Assembly (NCBI GenBank): GCA_001557035.1
Contig: LSKJ01000187.1
Coordinates: forward strand, 1-7,743
Reading direction: 5' to 3'
DNA length: 7,743 nt
DNA from: Rhodospirillaceae bacterium CCH5-H10
GTDB taxonomy: Bacteria; Pseudomonadota; Alphaproteobacteria; Reyranellales; Reyranellaceae
Position numbers and translations under genes: made by a program. This document shows, piece by piece, positions 6,524-7,743 of this stretch; within the stretch, counting starts at the first letter, position 1, and the number at the start of each line of letters is the position of its first letter. The notes under the pieces are model-generated. The model saw only the letters and a list, made by a program, of their open reading frames with translations, was not told where the DNA came from and made no database searches.

Positions 6524-7545
6524 GCGCAAATCCTCTTCAATGTCGCCAGCGCTTCGCGAGCCTTGCCGCTGTCGATCGACTGGGCGGCCATGGCGGCGCC
6601 CTCCTTGAGATCCCGTGCCTTGCCCGCGACCATGATCGCGGCGGCGCTGTTCAACAGCACGATGTCGCGGAAGGCGTTCTTCTCGCCGCCCAGGAGGGCA
6701 TGGATCGCCTCGGCATTGTGCGCCGCGTCGCCACCCTTCAGCTGGTCGATCGTGGCGCGCTTCACGCCGATCTCTTCCGGTGCAATCTCGATCTCGGTCA
6801 CCTTGCCGTTTTCCAGCGAGGCAGCCCAGCTCGCCGTCGTCGTGGTGAGTTCGTCCATGCCGTCCTGGCCGTTCACGACCAGCGCGCGTTCGAGTCCCAG
6901 CTGGCCCAGCGCCTCCGCGACGGGTCTGAGCCAGCGGCGATCGAACACGCCCACGAGCTGCCGCGTCACCAGGGCGGGGTTCGACATCGGGCCCAGCAGG
7001 TTGAAGATGGTGCGCGAGGGCGCCAGCTCGACCCGCGGGCCCGCGACGTTGCGCATGGCGCTGTGATGGCGCGGCGCCATCAGGAAACAGACCCTGGCCT
7101 CGACCAGCGCCTTCTCCAGCGCCTCGATCGGCACTTCGAGGCCGATGCCCAGGGCGGACAGGACGTCGGCTGCGCCAGACTTGGATGTGAAGGCGCGGTT
7201 GCCATGCTTGGCCACCGGGATGCCGGCACCGGCCACGACGAAGGCCGAGCAGGAGGAGACGTTGTAGGTGCCGTGGTGGTCGCCGCCGGTGCCCACGATG
7301 TCGATCGTGCCCTCCGGGGCCTTGACGCGGAGGACCTTGGCCCGGAGCGCGCGCGAGCCTCCGGCCAGTTCCTCGGCCGTCTCGCCGCGGACCTTGAGGC
7401 CCATCAGGAAGGCGCCCATCTGGGCCGGGGTCGCGTCGCCCGACGTCATGATGTCGAAAGCGCGTTCCGCCTCGTCGATGCCGAGGGTCTCGCCGTTGCC
7501 TACCTTGGCCAGAAGGCCGCGAAAATCGTCGATGTCGCCGCTCAC
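6520..7545 (-). CDS. trpD: Anthranilate phosphoribosyltransferase
   Basis: Second step of tryptophan synthesis: transfers the phosphoribosyl group of PRPP to anthranilate. The 341 residues fit the family. An N-terminal helical part (about 1-75, with [19 protein letters not shown]) precedes the nucleoside phosphorylase-type fold. GTGGD (85-89) binds PRPP, KHGNRA is at 113-118, R171 corresponds to the anthranilate-site arginine, and D231-E232 match the magnesium-binding DE pair. The stretch [10 protein letters not shown] appears one residue longer than the ELGTRTIFN form I recall from relatives. The start is GTG at 7545: no ATG, GTG or TTG precedes it back to an in-frame TGA. A GGGG about 5 bases upstream is a weak ribosome-binding site. 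It is the first gene of the trpD-trpC-moaC set. trpG, often found directly upstream, is absent, and a divergent HMA-domain gene is there instead. Confidence 0.97.
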   Translation of the reverse strand: MSGDIDDFRGLLAKVGNGETLGIDEAERAFDIMTSGDATPAQMGAFLMGLKVRGETAEELAGGSRALRAKVLRVKAPEGTIDIVGTGGDHHGTYNVSSCSAFVVAGAGIPVAKHGNRAFTSKSGAADVLSALGIGLEVPIEALEKALVEARVCFLMAPRHHSAMRNVAGPRVELAPSRTIFNLLGPMSNPALVTRQLVGVFDRRWLRPVAEALGQLGLERALVVNGQDGMDELTTTTASWAASLENGKVTEIEIAPEEIGVKRATIDQLKGGDAAHNAEAIHALLGGEKNAFRDIVLLNSAAAIMVAGKARDLKEGAAMAAQSIDSGKAREALATLKRICA

Positions 7546-7603
7546 CGGAACCCCGTACTTTTGCCTCTTGCCGGTTTGGCCGGCGGGCGCGAAGCTATAT
7601 CAC
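7546..7603. other. Divergent trpD / HMA-protein intergenic region
   Basis: These 58 bp separate the two divergent start codons, so the promoter of the trpD-trpC-moaC unit must lie here or within the start of the HMA gene. An AT-rich CTATAT (7595-7600) could contribute to a -10 element on either strand, but no properly spaced -35 is convincing. A short GC stem (GCCGG/CCGGC, 7570-7584) has no U-run on either side. There is no room for a trp leader peptide and attenuator of the enteric type. Confidence 0.4.
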
Positions 7604-7743
7604 ATGGCACAAGAACTCATCCTCAAGGTCACCGGCATGGATTGCGACGGCTGTGTAAAGGCCGTCACCCGAGCCGCCACCGGCGCGGGCACCGCGCCAC
7701 TCTCCGTCGACCTCAAGAGCGGGGAGATGCGTCTCCCCGAGGG
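7604..7743 (+). CDS. Heavy-metal-associated (HMA) domain protein, N-terminal part (runs off right edge)
   Basis: The ATG at 7604 opens a frame of 46 complete codons with no stop before the window ends. It begins MAQELILKVTGMDCDGCVKA. GMDCDGC carries the CxxC metal-binding pair C14 and C17 at the position expected in a ferredoxin-like HMA fold (beta strand, then the CxxC loop, then a helix). Proteins of this type are small copper chaperones (CopZ/Atx1-like) or the first domain of copper-exporting P-type ATPases. The position of the motif fits either, and the visible part cannot decide. The ribosome-binding site is weak (GAAG, 9 bases upstream). It diverges from trpD, and nothing in the window links it to tryptophan or molybdenum metabolism. 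Confidence 0.8.
   Translation, partial: MAQELILKVTGMDCDGCVKAVTRAATGAGTAPLSVDLKSGEMRLPE

Noticed and set aside
6524..6529. TTG start for trpC two codons upstream
   Set aside because: The ATG at 6523 forms a standard ATGA overlap with trpD and is better spaced from AAGAGG.
7570..7584. GCCGG-TTTGG-CCGGC hairpin between trpD and the HMA gene as a terminator or attenuator
   Set aside because: A 5-bp stem without a U-run or leader peptide; such stems are common by chance in GC-rich gaps.

Overview
The window is GC-rich, tightly packed bacterial chromosome with no gap over about 110 bp. It most likely comes from an alphaproteobacterium. The signs are a direct-repeat SOS operator of the alphaproteobacterial form GTTC-N7-GTTC in front of lexA, an alphaproteobacterial-type LexA, and the gene set trpD-trpC-moaC-moeA-lexA next to comEC and gltX, which I recall as a common alphaproteobacterial arrangement. 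I cannot name the genus from sequence alone.

Layout, left to right. Bases 1-851 hold the N-terminal 60% of glutamyl-tRNA synthetase (gltX, minus strand, running off the left edge). An 85-bp divergent gap separates it from comEC (937-3063, plus), the inner-membrane DNA-uptake channel. comEC converges on lexA (3075-3824, minus) with only 11 bp between the stop codons. The 108-bp gap upstream of lexA carries a good sigma70-type promoter with a perfect LexA box over its -10 and a second, imperfect box downstream. Next come moeA (3933-5147), a 96-bp gap filled by an elaborate nested inverted repeat (5155-5240), then moaC (5244-5726), trpC (5723-6523) and trpD (6520-7545), all on the minus strand. 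The right edge has the first 46 codons of a small heavy-metal-associated (HMA) domain protein on the plus strand (from 7604).

How the genes work together. trpD, trpC and moaC overlap by ATGA junctions and are almost certainly co-transcribed and translationally coupled. They provide two consecutive steps of tryptophan synthesis followed by a molybdenum-cofactor step, with moeA finishing molybdenum insertion further on. lexA sits at the end of this series but has its own autoregulated promoter, so SOS control is separable from the trp/moa unit. comEC and gltX are neighbours in a conserved neighbourhood, not functional partners.

This is mainly a housekeeping region. I found no CRISPR array, transposase, phage gene, tRNA or rRNA, and no convincing new multi-gene system. 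The most unusual element is the repeat between moaC and moeA. It consists of two 31-nt arms in inverted orientation, each with its own perfect internal palindrome. The only two differences between the arms fall on the two bases that pair with each other inside each palindrome. This covariation suggests REP/BIME-like palindromic units and is the best candidate here for an undescribed element.
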